Below, piece after piece: positions 21,064 to 30,617 of a DNA stretch of 64,000 nt (the stretch's first letter is position 1; every line of letters begins with the position of its first letter). The position numbers and the translations under genes are program-made. The DNA is from Colwellia maritima (lineage in GTDB: Bacteria > Pseudomonadota > Gammaproteobacteria > Enterobacterales > Alteromonadaceae), in assembly GCF_022669015.1 (NCBI RefSeq), contig NZ_JAKKSL010000004.1, positions 310,001 to 374,000 on the forward strand. Reading direction: 5' to 3'. The notes beneath the pieces are model-generated. The model made no database searches. It was not told the DNA's origin and saw only the letters and a list, made by a program, of their open reading frames with translations.

Positions 21064-21204
21064 TTGCTGATCTAAATTAAATATTGAAATACACTGACTT
21101 TGTTGATTAAATCACAGCTCTTTACTGTGGTTAAATAACCGTCAACGTCAAAAATTACCAGAGCAGATAAACACGGTAAGATTAATGAAAAAACGTGCCC
21201 GTTA

Positions 21205-21350
21205 ATAACCTCTTTAGGCATTACTAGTGACGAATGGATACAACTTGCCGAACATTTTGGCAAAAAACACCAATAAACGGTTGGCTCGTTAGCTGAGCTT
21301 AATGCTTTTTCTGCTCACACAGGAAAGCATAAAGATACGATAGTTAGCAA
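21205..21350 (+). pseudogene. Remnant of a RAYT C-terminus
   Basis: Read in one frame through a stop, this stretch gives LGITSDEWIQLAEHFG, stop, TVGSLAELNAFSAH. It matches the order of the RAYT C-terminus elsewhere in the window (ISDESWLKLTTKF, GAVGTAEHLSEFSEH). The upstream part of the gene is gone. It is a decayed third relative of the other two copies. Confidence 0.55.
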
Positions 21351-21370
21351 TATCAGATAAAAGTAATGCA

Positions 21371-21922
21371 TTATATTTTTATAATTTTAGGTCTAAGTAA
21401 AAAACCAATAATACTACCAAAGATGCTCTTATATATTGCTTCTATTTCTTCTTTGCTGATACTTCCACCAAATATAAGCATTTCTAGTTTTTCTCTAGGT
21501 TCTTTCACAATATAACCTGATGAGCTGAATCCATTTTTTTCATAAAAAGCTTTACGCTTAACTCTTTGTGGGTAGTTTTTTTCTCGCTTATCAAGCTGTT
21601 CAATGTTAAGTACAATTCTTTTTCTCGAGTGCGTAACTTTCATTGAATCTATTACTTTACTGCCATATCCACCTGAGCGGTAAGATTCAGATATAGCGAA
21701 AAAGTGTACTAATACAATGTCTTTATACTCAGTAGTATAAATAAGGCCAATCCAAGTGTCATTTGCATAAAGAATGTTAAAGCCTGCCTTACCTTTTCTC
21801 AATTTAAACCTAAGAAACCACGTGGGGATACGTTGAGCAGTGGTAAAAGCTGACTTATATAAATCAATAACGTTCAGGTAGTTATCGTCATTTTGATTAA
21901 GTGGTTGTAGATTAATGCTCAA
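21371..21922 (-). CDS. GNAT-family N-acetyltransferase
   Basis: This 183-residue protein contains the acetyl-CoA-binding motif A (FFAISESYRSGGYGSKVID), with the R-x2-G-x-G/A core slightly modified, and the later FYEKNGF strand-turn typical of motif B. GNAT enzymes move an acetyl group from acetyl-CoA to an amine; the substrate cannot be read from sequence. It stands alone between mobile elements, on the opposite strand to its neighbours, so it may be a passenger gene. The family is secure. Confidence 0.85.
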   Translation of the reverse strand: MSINLQPLNQNDDNYLNVIDLYKSAFTTAQRIPTWFLRFKLRKGKAGFNILYANDTWIGLIYTTEYKDIVLVHFFAISESYRSGGYGSKVIDSMKVTHSRKRIVLNIEQLDKREKNYPQRVKRKAFYEKNGFSSSGYIVKEPREKLEMLIFGGSISKEEIEAIYKSIFGSIIGFLLRPKIIKI

Positions 21923-22013
21923 ATGATGTACTCAACGAATTAACAGGAGAAATATAGATTAAAATAAGAGATACATGAGCAAAAGCCAACTGTTTTTTGT
22001 CTTTTTTTTGATA

Positions 22014-22035
22014 TCAAGGGGTCAGCTAACTTGAT
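22014..22035 (+). repeat. Left inverted repeat flanking the RAYT at 22066
   Basis: The 22 bases starting TCAAGGGGTCAGCTAAC are an exact reverse complement of 22763-22784, which overlaps the stop codon of the transposase. A third exact copy of the right arm is at 22967. Such inverted pairs are expected as the REP/BIME ends recognised by the enclosed transposase. Confidence 0.75.
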
Positions 22036-22065
22036 ATGGATTATGTTCATATGTAATATACTCAA

Positions 22066-22776
22066 ATGGCACGTTTACCTCGAATAGTTATTCCCAATCA
22101 GCCTCTGCATATCATGCATAGAGGTAATAACCGCCAAGATATTTTTCGGTGTGAAGAAGATATGCTTCGAATAAAGGAAGATATTTTCTACGCACTGGAA
22201 AAGTCAGGCTGTCAACTTCACGCCTATGTAATAATGACCAATCATTTACATTTACTTATTACTCCTGAAAATAAAGACCAACTTGCTATTTTTATGCAAA
22301 TGATGGCGAACAAGTATGTTCGTTATTTTAATTCAAAATATGAACGAACAGGCACTATTTGGGAAGGGCGTTATAAGTCGTGTTTGGTTGATAGTGAACA
22401 GTATTTATTTGCGCTACATAAATATATCGAAATGAACCCTATTAAAGCGAAAATGGTTAAATCGCTTGATGACTATAAATGGTCTAGTTATGCATATAAC
22501 GCTTTAGGGCAAAAAGATAAATTGATCAGGGAGCATCGTTTATATCAAAAGTTAGGTAAAACAGTAAAGGTGAGGTGTAAAGAGTATCAATCGCTATTTA
22601 CTGAATTAGATTTATCTAAGCAAAATGATACTATTACGCAGGCAACATTACGTGGTGAAGTTTATGGTAGCGCTAATTTCCATCAGCATATTGAGAAATA
22701 TCTCACGCGACCTACAAAGCTATCCGCGCATGGTGGAGATAGAAAGAGTAAAACATACAAGAATCAAGTTAGCTGA
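22066..22776 (+). CDS. REP-associated tyrosine transposase (Transposase_17 type), intact
   Basis: The 236-residue protein starts MARLPRIVIPNQPLHIMHRG, the usual start of this subfamily. It has the HUH pair in MTNHLHLLI (about residue 60) and the RTGTIWEGRYKSCLVD / YIEMNPIKAKMV block. It belongs to a different RAYT subfamily from the 19784 and 53135 genes. The last residues (NQVS) are encoded inside the right inverted repeat, so the gene and its recognition element overlap. There is no obvious frameshift, so it may be active. Confidence 0.9.
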   Translation: MARLPRIVIPNQPLHIMHRGNNRQDIFRCEEDMLRIKEDIFYALEKSGCQLHAYVIMTNHLHLLITPENKDQLAIFMQMMANKYVRYFNSKYERTGTIWEGRYKSCLVDSEQYLFALHKYIEMNPIKAKMVKSLDDYKWSSYAYNALGQKDKLIREHRLYQKLGKTVKVRCKEYQSLFTELDLSKQNDTITQATLRGEVYGSANFHQHIEKYLTRPTKLSAHGGDRKSKTYKNQVS

Positions 22777-22992
22777 CCCCTTGAAATTCCTTGAAATTCC
22801 TTTACTGAATTAGATTTATCTAAGCAAAATGATACTATTACGCAGGCAACATTACGTGGTGAAGTTTATGGTAGCGCTAATTTCCATCAGCATATTGAGA
22901 AATATCTCACGCGACCTACAAAGCTATCCGCGCATGGTGGAGATAGAAAGAGTAAAACATACAAGAATCAAGTTAGCTGACCCCTTGAAATT
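22597..22992 (+). repeat. 204-bp tandem duplication of the transposase 3' end
   Basis: The segment 22597-22800 (last 60 codons, stop, right inverted repeat and a TTGAAATTCC spacer) is repeated immediately at 22801-22992 without change. Further TTGAAATTCC copies follow to 23020. The duplicate has no start of its own and is not a gene. Confidence 0.85.
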
Positions 22993-23017
22993 CCACCCCT
23001 TGAAATTCCCTTGAAAT

Positions 23018-23060
23018 TCTCAAAGTTTACAAGGACAGTCGCTCAAAGTTTACTAAAGCA
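23018..23060 (+). repeat. Dispersed repeat CAAGGACAGTCGCTCAAAGTT
   Basis: Related copies lie at 19700-19745 and near 25005-25050 (CAGTCGCTCAAAATTGTATAATATAGAC). The 19700 and 25005 copies also share the following ATAATATA-AC---CTGAA-TA-GG. They bracket the transposase nest and look like dispersed intergenic repeats. Confidence 0.5.
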
Positions 23061-23167
23061 AGAACAGCTAACTAGGACTGTTAAAACTAGTTAGTTCTAC
23101 GTGGATACTTGAATTATCGTTTTTCGTAACCACTTATAGTGAAAGATTAAAATCCTGAGAGCACATC

Positions 23168-24989
23168 GTGAGCGATAAAAGCCAAACCATTAATCAGCCT
23201 ATTTCAGATGATAGCTCTTCAAAAAATAAGCCTAAAGCATTCACCGACCTGTTACCCATCTTTTCCTTTATTAAGCCCTACAAACTGATGTTAGCGTTGG
23301 CATTGTTGGCGTTATTAATGACCGCTGCCGTAAATTTATCTTTAGGGCAGGGGGTAAAGTTTGTAATTGACAGTGGTTTTATTGCGGGTTCAGTTGAACA
23401 ATTACAATCAGCTATCTTAGTATTAATTGGGTTAATTAGTTTACTGGCAATAGGTACTTTTAGTCGTTTTTATTTAATGTCATGGTTAGGTGAACGAGTT
23501 AGCGCCGATATTCGAAAAGCGGTTTTCAACCGAATTGTTACTTTGCATCCAAGCTATTTTGAAGAAAACCGCAGTGGTGAGTTAATGTCTCGGTTAACGA
23601 CTGATACTGCTTTGCTACAGTCAATTGTTGGTTCGTCTTTTTCGATGGCACTGCGCAGTTTATTGATGTTGATTGGCGGGTTAGTGATGTTAATGGTGAC
23701 TAATTTAAAACTAACACTCTTTGTTATTTTCAGCGTGCCGATTATTTTAATACCTATGATGATTTATGGCCGCAAAGTCAGAAAACTAGCGGAAAGCTCA
23801 CAAGATGCTATCGCTGATGTTGGCACCTATGCGGGTGAAATTATACAAAACATAAAAGTGGTACAAAGCTATACCCATGAGGCCAAAGAACAAAAGGCTT
23901 TTGCTGATGAAGTCGAAAAAGCTTTTTCTGTCGCCAAACGACGGGTAAAACAACGTTCATTGTTAATTGCTATTGTTATTTTTCTTACCTTTGGTGCTAT
24001 TAGTGGCATGTTGTGGGTAGGCGGCATGGATGTTTTGCAAGGCAAGATGAGCGGTGGAGAATTAGGAGCATTTGTTTTTTATGCCATTATGGTCGCCATG
24101 TCTGTGGCAACAGTTGCAGAGGTATATGGTGAATTACAGCGAGCGGCAGGCTCTGCAACGCGACTGTTAGAGTTACTTAAGGTTGAAAGTGATATTAACG
24201 AGTTAACTACTCCTAAGGTGTTGCCCAATAATGCCCGATCGGTAATTAAATTTGAAAACGTAGACTTTTGTTATCCATCACGTCCTGACAGTGCTGCACT
24301 TAAGCATATCAATTTAGCAATACCTACCGGAAATATTGTCGCGTTAGTGGGTCCATCAGGTGCTTGGAAAAACAACTTTATTTGAATTATTACAACGTTT
24401 TTATGATCCTCAAAAAGGCCGTATTTGTTTTAATGATGTGGATATTACCCAACTAAAATTAACTGATTTACGTCAAACGATGGGCATGGTACCGCAGCAC
24501 CCGATACTCTTTAGTTCGGATGTTTGGCACAACATACGTTATGGTAAGCCAGAAGCAAGTGATGAAGAGGTTATTAGCGCCGCCAAAAGAGCACATGCTC
24601 ATGAGTTTATTGAACAACTACCTGAAGGTTATGATAGCTTTTTAGGTGAACAAGGTGTGCGTTTATCCGGTGGGCAAAAACAGCGTATTGCTATAGCTCG
24701 AGCCATTTTAAAAGACCCTGATGTATTGCTCCTTGATGAGGCAACCAGTGCGTTAGATGCACAAAGTGAATCTCATGTACAAGCAGCATTAGATGAGTTA
24801 ATGACCAATAGAACAACATTAATTATCGCTCATCGGTTAGCGACGGTAATTCATGCTGATTTAATTGTTGTTATGGACCAAGGTGAAATTGTCGATACTG
24901 GGGATCATAAGTCGTTGTTAAAAAGTTCTAAATTATATCAACGTCTTTGTGAACTTCAGTTCGATAAGGCCAACAACATACTGGCCTGA
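23168..24989 (+). CDS. MsbA-like ABC exporter (transmembrane plus ATPase), one-base insertion in Walker A
   Basis: GTG at 23168 starts a fused exporter half-transporter. Residues 30-330 carry six membrane helices of the ABC type-1 fold; the nucleotide-binding domain follows. The Walker A motif should read GPSGAGKTT but the DNA has GGTGCTTGGAAAA, one T too many at 24364, so the frame breaks in the P-loop. The next frame restores FELLQRFYDP, the signature LSGGQKQRIAIARA, Walker B VLLLDEATSALD and the H-loop IAHRL. Without the extra T the protein is exactly 606 residues, the normal family length, so an assembly error is likely. It would flip lipid or drug-like substrates; the substrate is not readable. 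Confidence 0.85.
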
Positions 24990-25106
24990 AAAGACAAATT
25001 AGCAAACTCAGTCGCTCAAAATTGTATAATATAGACTTCTGAATTAGGAGCAATAAAGCGCTTCATTAATCTTATCGTTTCAGCGCATTATTAAAAAGCA
25101 TGTAAT

Positions 25107-26027
25107 TTAAGCCGGATTGATAAAGGCTTCAATTACTTCAATTGACAATTCAGGTGTTGCACCATGGTGTTGAGCGACCATAGCGCCAACTGCACAGGCA
25201 AAATCAACCGCATATTGTGCATCAGTTGTTGTGCATAATTGATAAATTAACGAACCTAAAAATGAATCACCGGCGCCAACGGTATCAGCAACGTTAATTA
25301 AAAAGCCTGAGTTATAATAATTGGTATTATTAATTTTAAGTAATGCACCATAACGACCTTTGGTTACACATAAATAAGCGGTATTAGTTTGCTCGGCAAT
25401 AAACGCTAAATTTTGCTCTAACGAGTTGAACTTAGAGCCCATTGCATGGGCTATTTCGTATAACTCATCATCGTTAAGTTTAATAAAGTCAGCACTTTTC
25501 ATTAACGTAATTAAGGTTTCAAGGTTGTAATGTGGTTTACGTAAGTTAACATCAAATATTTTAAATTTTGCTACATCGATAAGCTGTTCTAAGGTCGCTA
25601 GTGACACTTGTTGACGGCCAACTAAACTGCCATAAACAAAAATATCTGAGTTTTTAACTTGTTCAAGTAGCACAGGAGTTAACGCGATATTATCCCATGC
25701 AGTATCGCTCACAATGTCGTAAGTAGCTGAGCCGTGCTTATCTAAAGTGACTTCGACCGTACTCGTTTTTTTGTCAGTATTGGTCTCAATGAAATTAGTT
25801 TTTATGTTACGCGCTTTAATTTCATTAAGCAGTGCTTGGCCTAATTCGTCATCACCTACTGCACTGATCATTTGTGCATTAATGCCAAGAGAGTTTAAAC
25901 GTAAACACACATTTAATGGCGCGCCACCTAAGCGTTTACCATCAGGGAAACAATCCCAAAGTACTTCACCAAAACAATTTATTGAAATATCGCTAGGTGC
26001 TTTATTGTTGATAAATAAGCTATTCAT
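25107..26027 (-). CDS. PfkB-family sugar kinase, probable fructokinase
   Basis: The 306-residue protein has the PfkB N-terminal FGEVLWDCFPDGKRLGGAPLN and the C-terminal catalytic motif DTVGAGDSFLGS with the base Asp. Both the length and the WD-x-FPDG-x-RLGGAPLNV pattern are typical of fructokinases. It abuts the mannitol dehydrogenase gene at 26027, sharing one base of start/stop, so they are translated together. The natural route is mannitol to fructose, then ATP-dependent fructose 6-phosphate formation. The family is secure and the substrate well supported by context. Confidence 0.88.
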   Translation of the reverse strand: MNSLFINNKAPSDISINCFGEVLWDCFPDGKRLGGAPLNVCLRLNSLGINAQMISAVGDDELGQALLNEIKARNIKTNFIETNTDKKTSTVEVTLDKHGSATYDIVSDTAWDNIALTPVLLEQVKNSDIFVYGSLVGRQQVSLATLEQLIDVAKFKIFDVNLRKPHYNLETLITLMKSADFIKLNDDELYEIAHAMGSKFNSLEQNLAFIAEQTNTAYLCVTKGRYGALLKINNTNYYNSGFLINVADTVGAGDSFLGSLIYQLCTTTDAQYAVDFACAVGAMVAQHHGATPELSIEVIEAFINPA

Positions 26028-27577
26028 TACTTTGTCTCCGCGGCAACAGTTTGGCGTTTCTGCTTAAGTGTATTGTGCATAATGTTTTTAATATTACTTG
26101 CCGGCGCATAAAGCGCGTTAATTGCATCGCTATATAATTGAGTAAAGGCTGGCTGATTCATTAAATCACCAAATAAGCTATTAAGTTTTAAAAAGGCTAA
26201 GGTATCTGCGCTAGTTTGTTGAGCATAGGTTGTAAGCTCAGCTTGCATGGCATCTTGAATATCTAACGCTTGTTGTGCTTGGTTTACTTGCTTGTCGCTA
26301 TATAAACACCAAGTAGCAATCACTAAGGCAGCTAATGAACAATCACGATTTACAGCTAAGTTTTCATGGATGGTAGCAATTAAAAATTTAGGTAACTTAG
26401 CTGAGCTTTCTGAGCAAATACGCGCCAAACTATCTTTGATATTTGGATTAGCGAAACGTTCAATTAAGGTATCTTTGTATTGGTTTAAATCAATGCCGTC
26501 TAATTCATCGAGTAAAGGCGTTACTTCCAAGTCCATAAAGGCACGTAGGTATTTAGCAAAATCTTTGTCTGATACGGTTTCATCTATTGTTGCGTAACCA
26601 TGAATTGAGCCTAATAATCCTAATACTGAATGGCCGGCATTTAATAAACGAATTTTCATTTTTTCAAACGGAGTTACATCAGACACAAACTGCGCGCCAA
26701 CATTATCCCAATTTGGGCGACCGTCACTAAAGTTATCTTCAATAACCCATTGTGAAAACGATTCACACGTAATTGGCCATTCATCGGTTAAGCCATAATT
26801 TTGTGTAACGTAATCAATATCTGTTTTGGTGGTTACTGGGGTAATACGGTCAACCATCGCATTGGGGAAATGCACATGTTTTGCAATCCATTGGCTTAGC
26901 TCGCTATTTTGTTGCTGAGCATCTTGTAAAGCTGTAAAGCTTAATAGCATTTTACGAGTCACTGCACCGTTGTGCTGAATATTGTCGCATGACTGTATGG
27001 TAAAGGCTTTCATACCACTTTCTTTACGAACTTTTAACGCTGCGGCAATATAACCAAACGCTGTTTTTGGATCGTTAGGGTTAGCAATGTCATGCGCAAT
27101 AGCCGAATTTTCTACATCAAGTTCGCCTGTAGTAGGATGAACGTTATAGCCACCTTCGGTAATGGTTAGTGATACAATTTTAGTATCGCTGTGTGCTAAT
27201 TTATCGATAACAGTTTGTTTGTTATCAGGTGCAAAGATAAAGTCGATCATTGAACCAATCACTTTATTGTCAATTTGTCCATTAGGGTGACGTACTACGA
27301 GTGAATATAAGTAGTCTTGCTTAACCAGGATATCGCGTAAAGCACGATTGTTTTCGAGTAAGCCAATACCGCATATAGCCCATTGCTCTGAGCCAGGTGT
27401 TTTCAATAATTCATTACTATAAACCGCTTGATGGGCGCGATGGAAACCACCGACCCCAATATGAACTATACCCGCTTTAAGTTGGCTACGGTCGTATGTT
27501 GGGCGATCAATATGGCTAGGTAATTCAGCTAGTGTTACTTGGTTTAATGTTGATTTACTTAATGAATCAGAAGTCAT
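26027..27577 (-). CDS. Mannitol 2-dehydrogenase family protein
   Basis: The 516-residue polyol-specific long-chain dehydrogenase begins its Rossmann fold with IVHIGVGGFHRAHQAVY. It contains the conserved VVSLTITEGGYN and KIRLLNAGHSVLG, including the lysine and asparagine-histidine region used in catalysis in this family. Members oxidise D-mannitol to D-fructose with NAD+, or reduce fructuronate or tagaturonate. Fructokinase next door and no uronate gene nearby favour mannitol. It is the middle gene of a likely transporter-dehydrogenase-kinase operon on the minus strand. Confidence 0.88.
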   Translation of the reverse strand: MTSDSLSKSTLNQVTLAELPSHIDRPTYDRSQLKAGIVHIGVGGFHRAHQAVYSNELLKTPGSEQWAICGIGLLENNRALRDILVKQDYLYSLVVRHPNGQIDNKVIGSMIDFIFAPDNKQTVIDKLAHSDTKIVSLTITEGGYNVHPTTGELDVENSAIAHDIANPNDPKTAFGYIAAALKVRKESGMKAFTIQSCDNIQHNGAVTRKMLLSFTALQDAQQQNSELSQWIAKHVHFPNAMVDRITPVTTKTDIDYVTQNYGLTDEWPITCESFSQWVIEDNFSDGRPNWDNVGAQFVSDVTPFEKMKIRLLNAGHSVLGLLGSIHGYATIDETVSDKDFAKYLRAFMDLEVTPLLDELDGIDLNQYKDTLIERFANPNIKDSLARICSESSAKLPKFLIATIHENLAVNRDCSLAALVIATWCLYSDKQVNQAQQALDIQDAMQAELTTYAQQTSADTLAFLKLNSLFGDLMNQPAFTQLYSDAINALYAPASNIKNIMHNTLKQKRQTVAAETK

Positions 27578-27630
27578 GTTTTTTCCTTGCTAAATAGGCG
27601 TTAACCTAAAATATATTCTGGCTACCGATA

Positions 27631-27652
27631 GGGCGGGTTTACCGCCTTTTTA
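27631..27652. other. Intergenic hairpin between transporter and dehydrogenase
   Basis: GGCGGGTTTACCGCC followed by TTTTT on the plus strand is a good hairpin, but no plus-strand gene leads into it. On the minus strand it lies between the transporter and dehydrogenase genes and could set relative expression by RNA processing. Confidence 0.4.
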
Positions 27653-27685
27653 ATGTGTTAATAAATACGTCAATTAATGCATCGT

Positions 27686-29398
27686 TTAATGTATATTTAA
27701 TGCTTTTTGACGTTTAAGCGACATATAGGCACTAGCAAAATAAGTAATAGTAAATATGAAACAATAGAACTCAAATTCTGCTTTATTGGTGTTATAAATA
27801 GCCATGGTTTCGCTAAAGAACATTACCTGACAAGCAAAAGCACTAATAATCATTAAGGAAATAACCGACACTGCATTTAACAACTTACTTATTCGGCTAG
27901 TGTCATGGATAAATGGTTTGTCGTTAATTGCTTGCTCTGTTTGATAGACAACCATCTGTTTCTGTTCAAGCACTTCAGCGGCAACTTCTTCAGAATAATC
28001 TTTGTCTGCGCCATACTTTTTGGCTAAAAAGGTATAAACAACAATACTGAATATCCAGGTTGGTATAAATAAGTAATAGAACGACATAATACCAACAATA
28101 TTTAAGCCAAAACCGAATATTAAGGCGAGTGCCCAAGTAGCTATTGCGGGAATGCTGCGTGAGATATTTTGATACCTAGCCCAGTAACGAGTTAAGCCAA
28201 TTTTTGGAAATAAAACATGTTCAGCAAATACAATGCCGCCAACGGGAACCACTAATAAACCGGCGTAAGTTAGTAATGGTAACATTTGTGAAAATACAAA
28301 AGGGAAACAGGCAATGATCACGGTAATAGCACCAACTATAGCGGTTGTTTTTTCACGTGAGTGATTAACAAAAATAGCTTGCGCAGCTAAACCTGCGCGG
28401 TATAAGTTAGCGTTAGCAGTAGTCCAACCGGCAATAATAATAATAACAAAACCGGTTAAACCTAATGCGTGATAAGCGACATCGCCAGGGTCTAAATGGC
28501 TAATGGTTGTTTTAAGTAATATCGCTGCGCCTGCCCCCATAATACCTGCTGAAATCCATGCGATATAATGACCAAAAAACATCCCCACACCCGAAATTAA
28601 ACCGTAACTTTTACGTTTAGCAAAGCGGAATATTGCCATATCAATTAAGCCAAAATGAGTAATGGAATTAGCTGCCCATGCAAAACCGATAACTTCGAAT
28701 AAGCCAATACCTTTTTCGCCATCACTGGTAAAGCCGGTCCAAATGGAACTGTCGCCAATCATCATAAAGTCGTTCCAACCGGTCAGTGTAGTGCTGCCTA
28801 ATACATGATTCGATAACGCAGGGAATAACGTGAATGATCCGGCAATAAAGATGACAAACAACCAAGGAGCACATATTTTAGAAAAATCAGCGACGGTTGA
28901 AAAGCCATACATAGCAACAAACACTACGATTGAGCCTACCGCAAGTACGATAGCAACAAACCAAAAACTGCCGATACCAATTGAGGCGGGAATGTCAAAG
29001 GCAAACCTGACCGCGGTGGCGGAAACGGTTATCATGGCGGCGGAGATCACCGAAAATATAACGACGTTTGCCCAGTTATAGAGCTTGGTCATTGAATTAC
29101 CTGCAATTTTATTGAGGTAATTATATAAACTTAAACGTGTTTCAACGGCTATTGGTGCGGTTAATAACCACCATGAACACATTGCTAGTAGGTTACCAAT
29201 CATCAAACCTAATAAAATATCTATGGTTGAGGCACCTAATGCGACGAAGGTTGCCCCAATAACAAATTCTGTTGCGGCAACATGCTCGCCGGCGTATAAA
29301 CCTGCAAAATGTTTCCGCCCATGTAGTTTGTTTTTTGCAACTGGCATTTGTTCTTCATTCATCTCACTAAATGAACTATCTGTTTGGATATTTGACAT
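27686..29398 (-). CDS. NCS1-family (cytosine/purine permease-like) transporter of the mannitol locus
   Basis: The 570-residue protein has about 12-14 hydrophobic helices and an N-terminal GEHVAATEFVIGATFVALG typical of the nucleobase:cation symporter-1 family (CodB-like), plus a longer C-terminal end. It is the first gene of the operon with mannitol dehydrogenase and fructokinase, which suggests it carries mannitol or a related polyol rather than a nucleobase. That substrate change is inference from context. The NCS1 family assignment is confident. Confidence 0.8.
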   Translation of the reverse strand: MSNIQTDSSFSEMNEEQMPVAKNKLHGRKHFAGLYAGEHVAATEFVIGATFVALGASTIDILLGLMIGNLLAMCSWWLLTAPIAVETRLSLYNYLNKIAGNSMTKLYNWANVVIFSVISAAMITVSATAVRFAFDIPASIGIGSFWFVAIVLAVGSIVVFVAMYGFSTVADFSKICAPWLFVIFIAGSFTLFPALSNHVLGSTTLTGWNDFMMIGDSSIWTGFTSDGEKGIGLFEVIGFAWAANSITHFGLIDMAIFRFAKRKSYGLISGVGMFFGHYIAWISAGIMGAGAAILLKTTISHLDPGDVAYHALGLTGFVIIIIAGWTTANANLYRAGLAAQAIFVNHSREKTTAIVGAITVIIACFPFVFSQMLPLLTYAGLLVVPVGGIVFAEHVLFPKIGLTRYWARYQNISRSIPAIATWALALIFGFGLNIVGIMSFYYLFIPTWIFSIVVYTFLAKKYGADKDYSEEVAAEVLEQKQMVVYQTEQAINDKPFIHDTSRISKLLNAVSVISLMIISAFACQVMFFSETMAIYNTNKAEFEFYCFIFTITYFASAYMSLKRQKALNIH

Positions 29399-29453
29399 GT
29401 CTTCCCCTCATTTTCGCTATCGTTAGGTAAAAAATAACGAGTAGCCTTTTAAC

Positions 29454-29496
29454 TAAAACGGTTAGTTTCTTTACATTAATTAATGATTACCGTTTT
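29454..29496. promoter_or_regulatory. Spaced inverted repeat upstream of the NCS1 transporter
   Basis: AAAACGGT and ACCGTTTT face each other about 27 bases apart in the 213-bp gap before the transporter start, on the template of the mannitol operon promoter. SorC-type regulators bind extended inverted sites of this kind. This is a candidate operator, not proven. Confidence 0.35.
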
Positions 29497-29582
29497 ATCT
29501 TATTGAACTAGTAATCTAAAACTTAGGGGATAATGTTCCCAATGTTTCAAAACGCTATTCTCTCTTTATATTTCTTTTTATT

Positions 29583-29616
29583 AATAATGATAGTTGTCGT
29601 GTTAGCTATCATTATT
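29583..29616 (-). terminator. Hairpin overlapping the SorC regulator stop
   Basis: AATAATGATAG and CTATCATTATT form an 11-bp stem around the stop codon of the regulator. On the minus strand it is followed by an A/T-rich run without a pure T-tract, so termination strength is uncertain. It separates the regulator from the transporter operon. Confidence 0.4.
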
Positions 29617-30580
29617 GTACTGACATTTCCAGTATTGCCTTGGCAGTATATTCATTAGTTATCAATGAATTAATTAACTTACCTTGTAAAGCAGCATGAA
29701 TAGCTTTTACTTTATCTGTGCCGGCGGCAATGCCATAAACAGGCTTATTAGAATTGATGGTTAATGGCGCACTGACAACGCGTTCATTTGTTGCATTGGT
29801 AAGTACTTGACCGTTTTTATCGTATAGCCAACTGATAATTTCGCCTTCTGCACCTTCATTTTTGATCTGCTCAAGGGCTGAATCGTCAATGAAACCATCT
29901 AGTAATAAAGGGGAGTTGCTAGTGATTTGACCTATACCAACAAAGGTCGCATCGGCTTTTTTCACTAAGTTAAAAATATTTTTCACGGGTTGTAAGCTAT
30001 GTAAAGTTTGTTTTTCAGCAACACTTGAGGCAATAACAGGTAAAGGCATGGGATAATGTTTTGCGTTAACGCGATTAGCCATGGTAATAACAATATCAAA
30101 AGCTGAGGCTGAGCCATCGCTCATCATGTTACCTAATAAGGAAACAATACTGTGCTGTGGAGATTGCATTGAGGGTAATTCATCAATGCATGCTTTTAGC
30201 GCTCTGCCAGTGCCAAAAGCTAATGTTTTAGGTGTGTCTGATTTTAAATAACGCTCTAATATTGCTGCACCACATTGTGCCAAACCATGATTCGAATCTG
30301 GGGTATTGGGATCGCTCGGTACAATTTCGCATTCTAGTAAGTTAAATTTAGCTTTTAACTGTTGCGCTAATTCCATGCATTGAGCGATAGGGTGGTCTAA
30401 ACGTACTTTTATTAAACCTTCACTTACCGCTAGTGCAATTAAGCGCTGTGCTGACTGGCGTGATACTTCTAATTTTTGTGCGATTTCGTCTTGGGTATTT
30501 TTAGCAACGTAATAAAGCCAAGCAGCACGAGCGGCTTCTTCTAAACGTTTTAATTCTGTATTTGATTTGTTTTCCATCAA
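29612..30580 (-). CDS. SorC-family sugar-responsive transcriptional regulator
   Basis: The 322-residue protein carries an N-terminal helix-turn-helix (DEIAQKLEVSRQSAQRLIALAVSEGLI, about residues 32-58) and the SorC sugar-phosphate-binding domain, including LAFGTGRALKACI and the late PVYGIAAGTDKVKAIHAAL. Family members sense phosphorylated sugars and control polyol or sugar operons. It lies directly upstream of, and in the same direction as, the mannitol operon. The gap at 29399-29611 holds a spaced inverted repeat (AAAACGGT...ACCGTTTT, about 29455-29500) that may be its operator. Confidence 0.88.
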   Translation of the reverse strand: MMENKSNTELKRLEEAARAAWLYYVAKNTQDEIAQKLEVSRQSAQRLIALAVSEGLIKVRLDHPIAQCMELAQQLKAKFNLLECEIVPSDPNTPDSNHGLAQCGAAILERYLKSDTPKTLAFGTGRALKACIDELPSMQSPQHSIVSLLGNMMSDGSASAFDIVITMANRVNAKHYPMPLPVIASSVAEKQTLHSLQPVKNIFNLVKKADATFVGIGQITSNSPLLLDGFIDDSALEQIKNEGAEGEIISWLYDKNGQVLTNATNERVVSAPLTINSNKPVYGIAAGTDKVKAIHAALQGKLINSLITNEYTAKAILEMSVQ

Positions 30581-30617
30581 AGTGCCTTATGTTCTTAGTA
30601 GTACTCGTGGTTATGCT

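Noticed and set aside
22801-23014. Second small frame after the RAYT gene
   Set aside because: It is an off-frame reading of the 204-bp duplicate and has no start region of its own.
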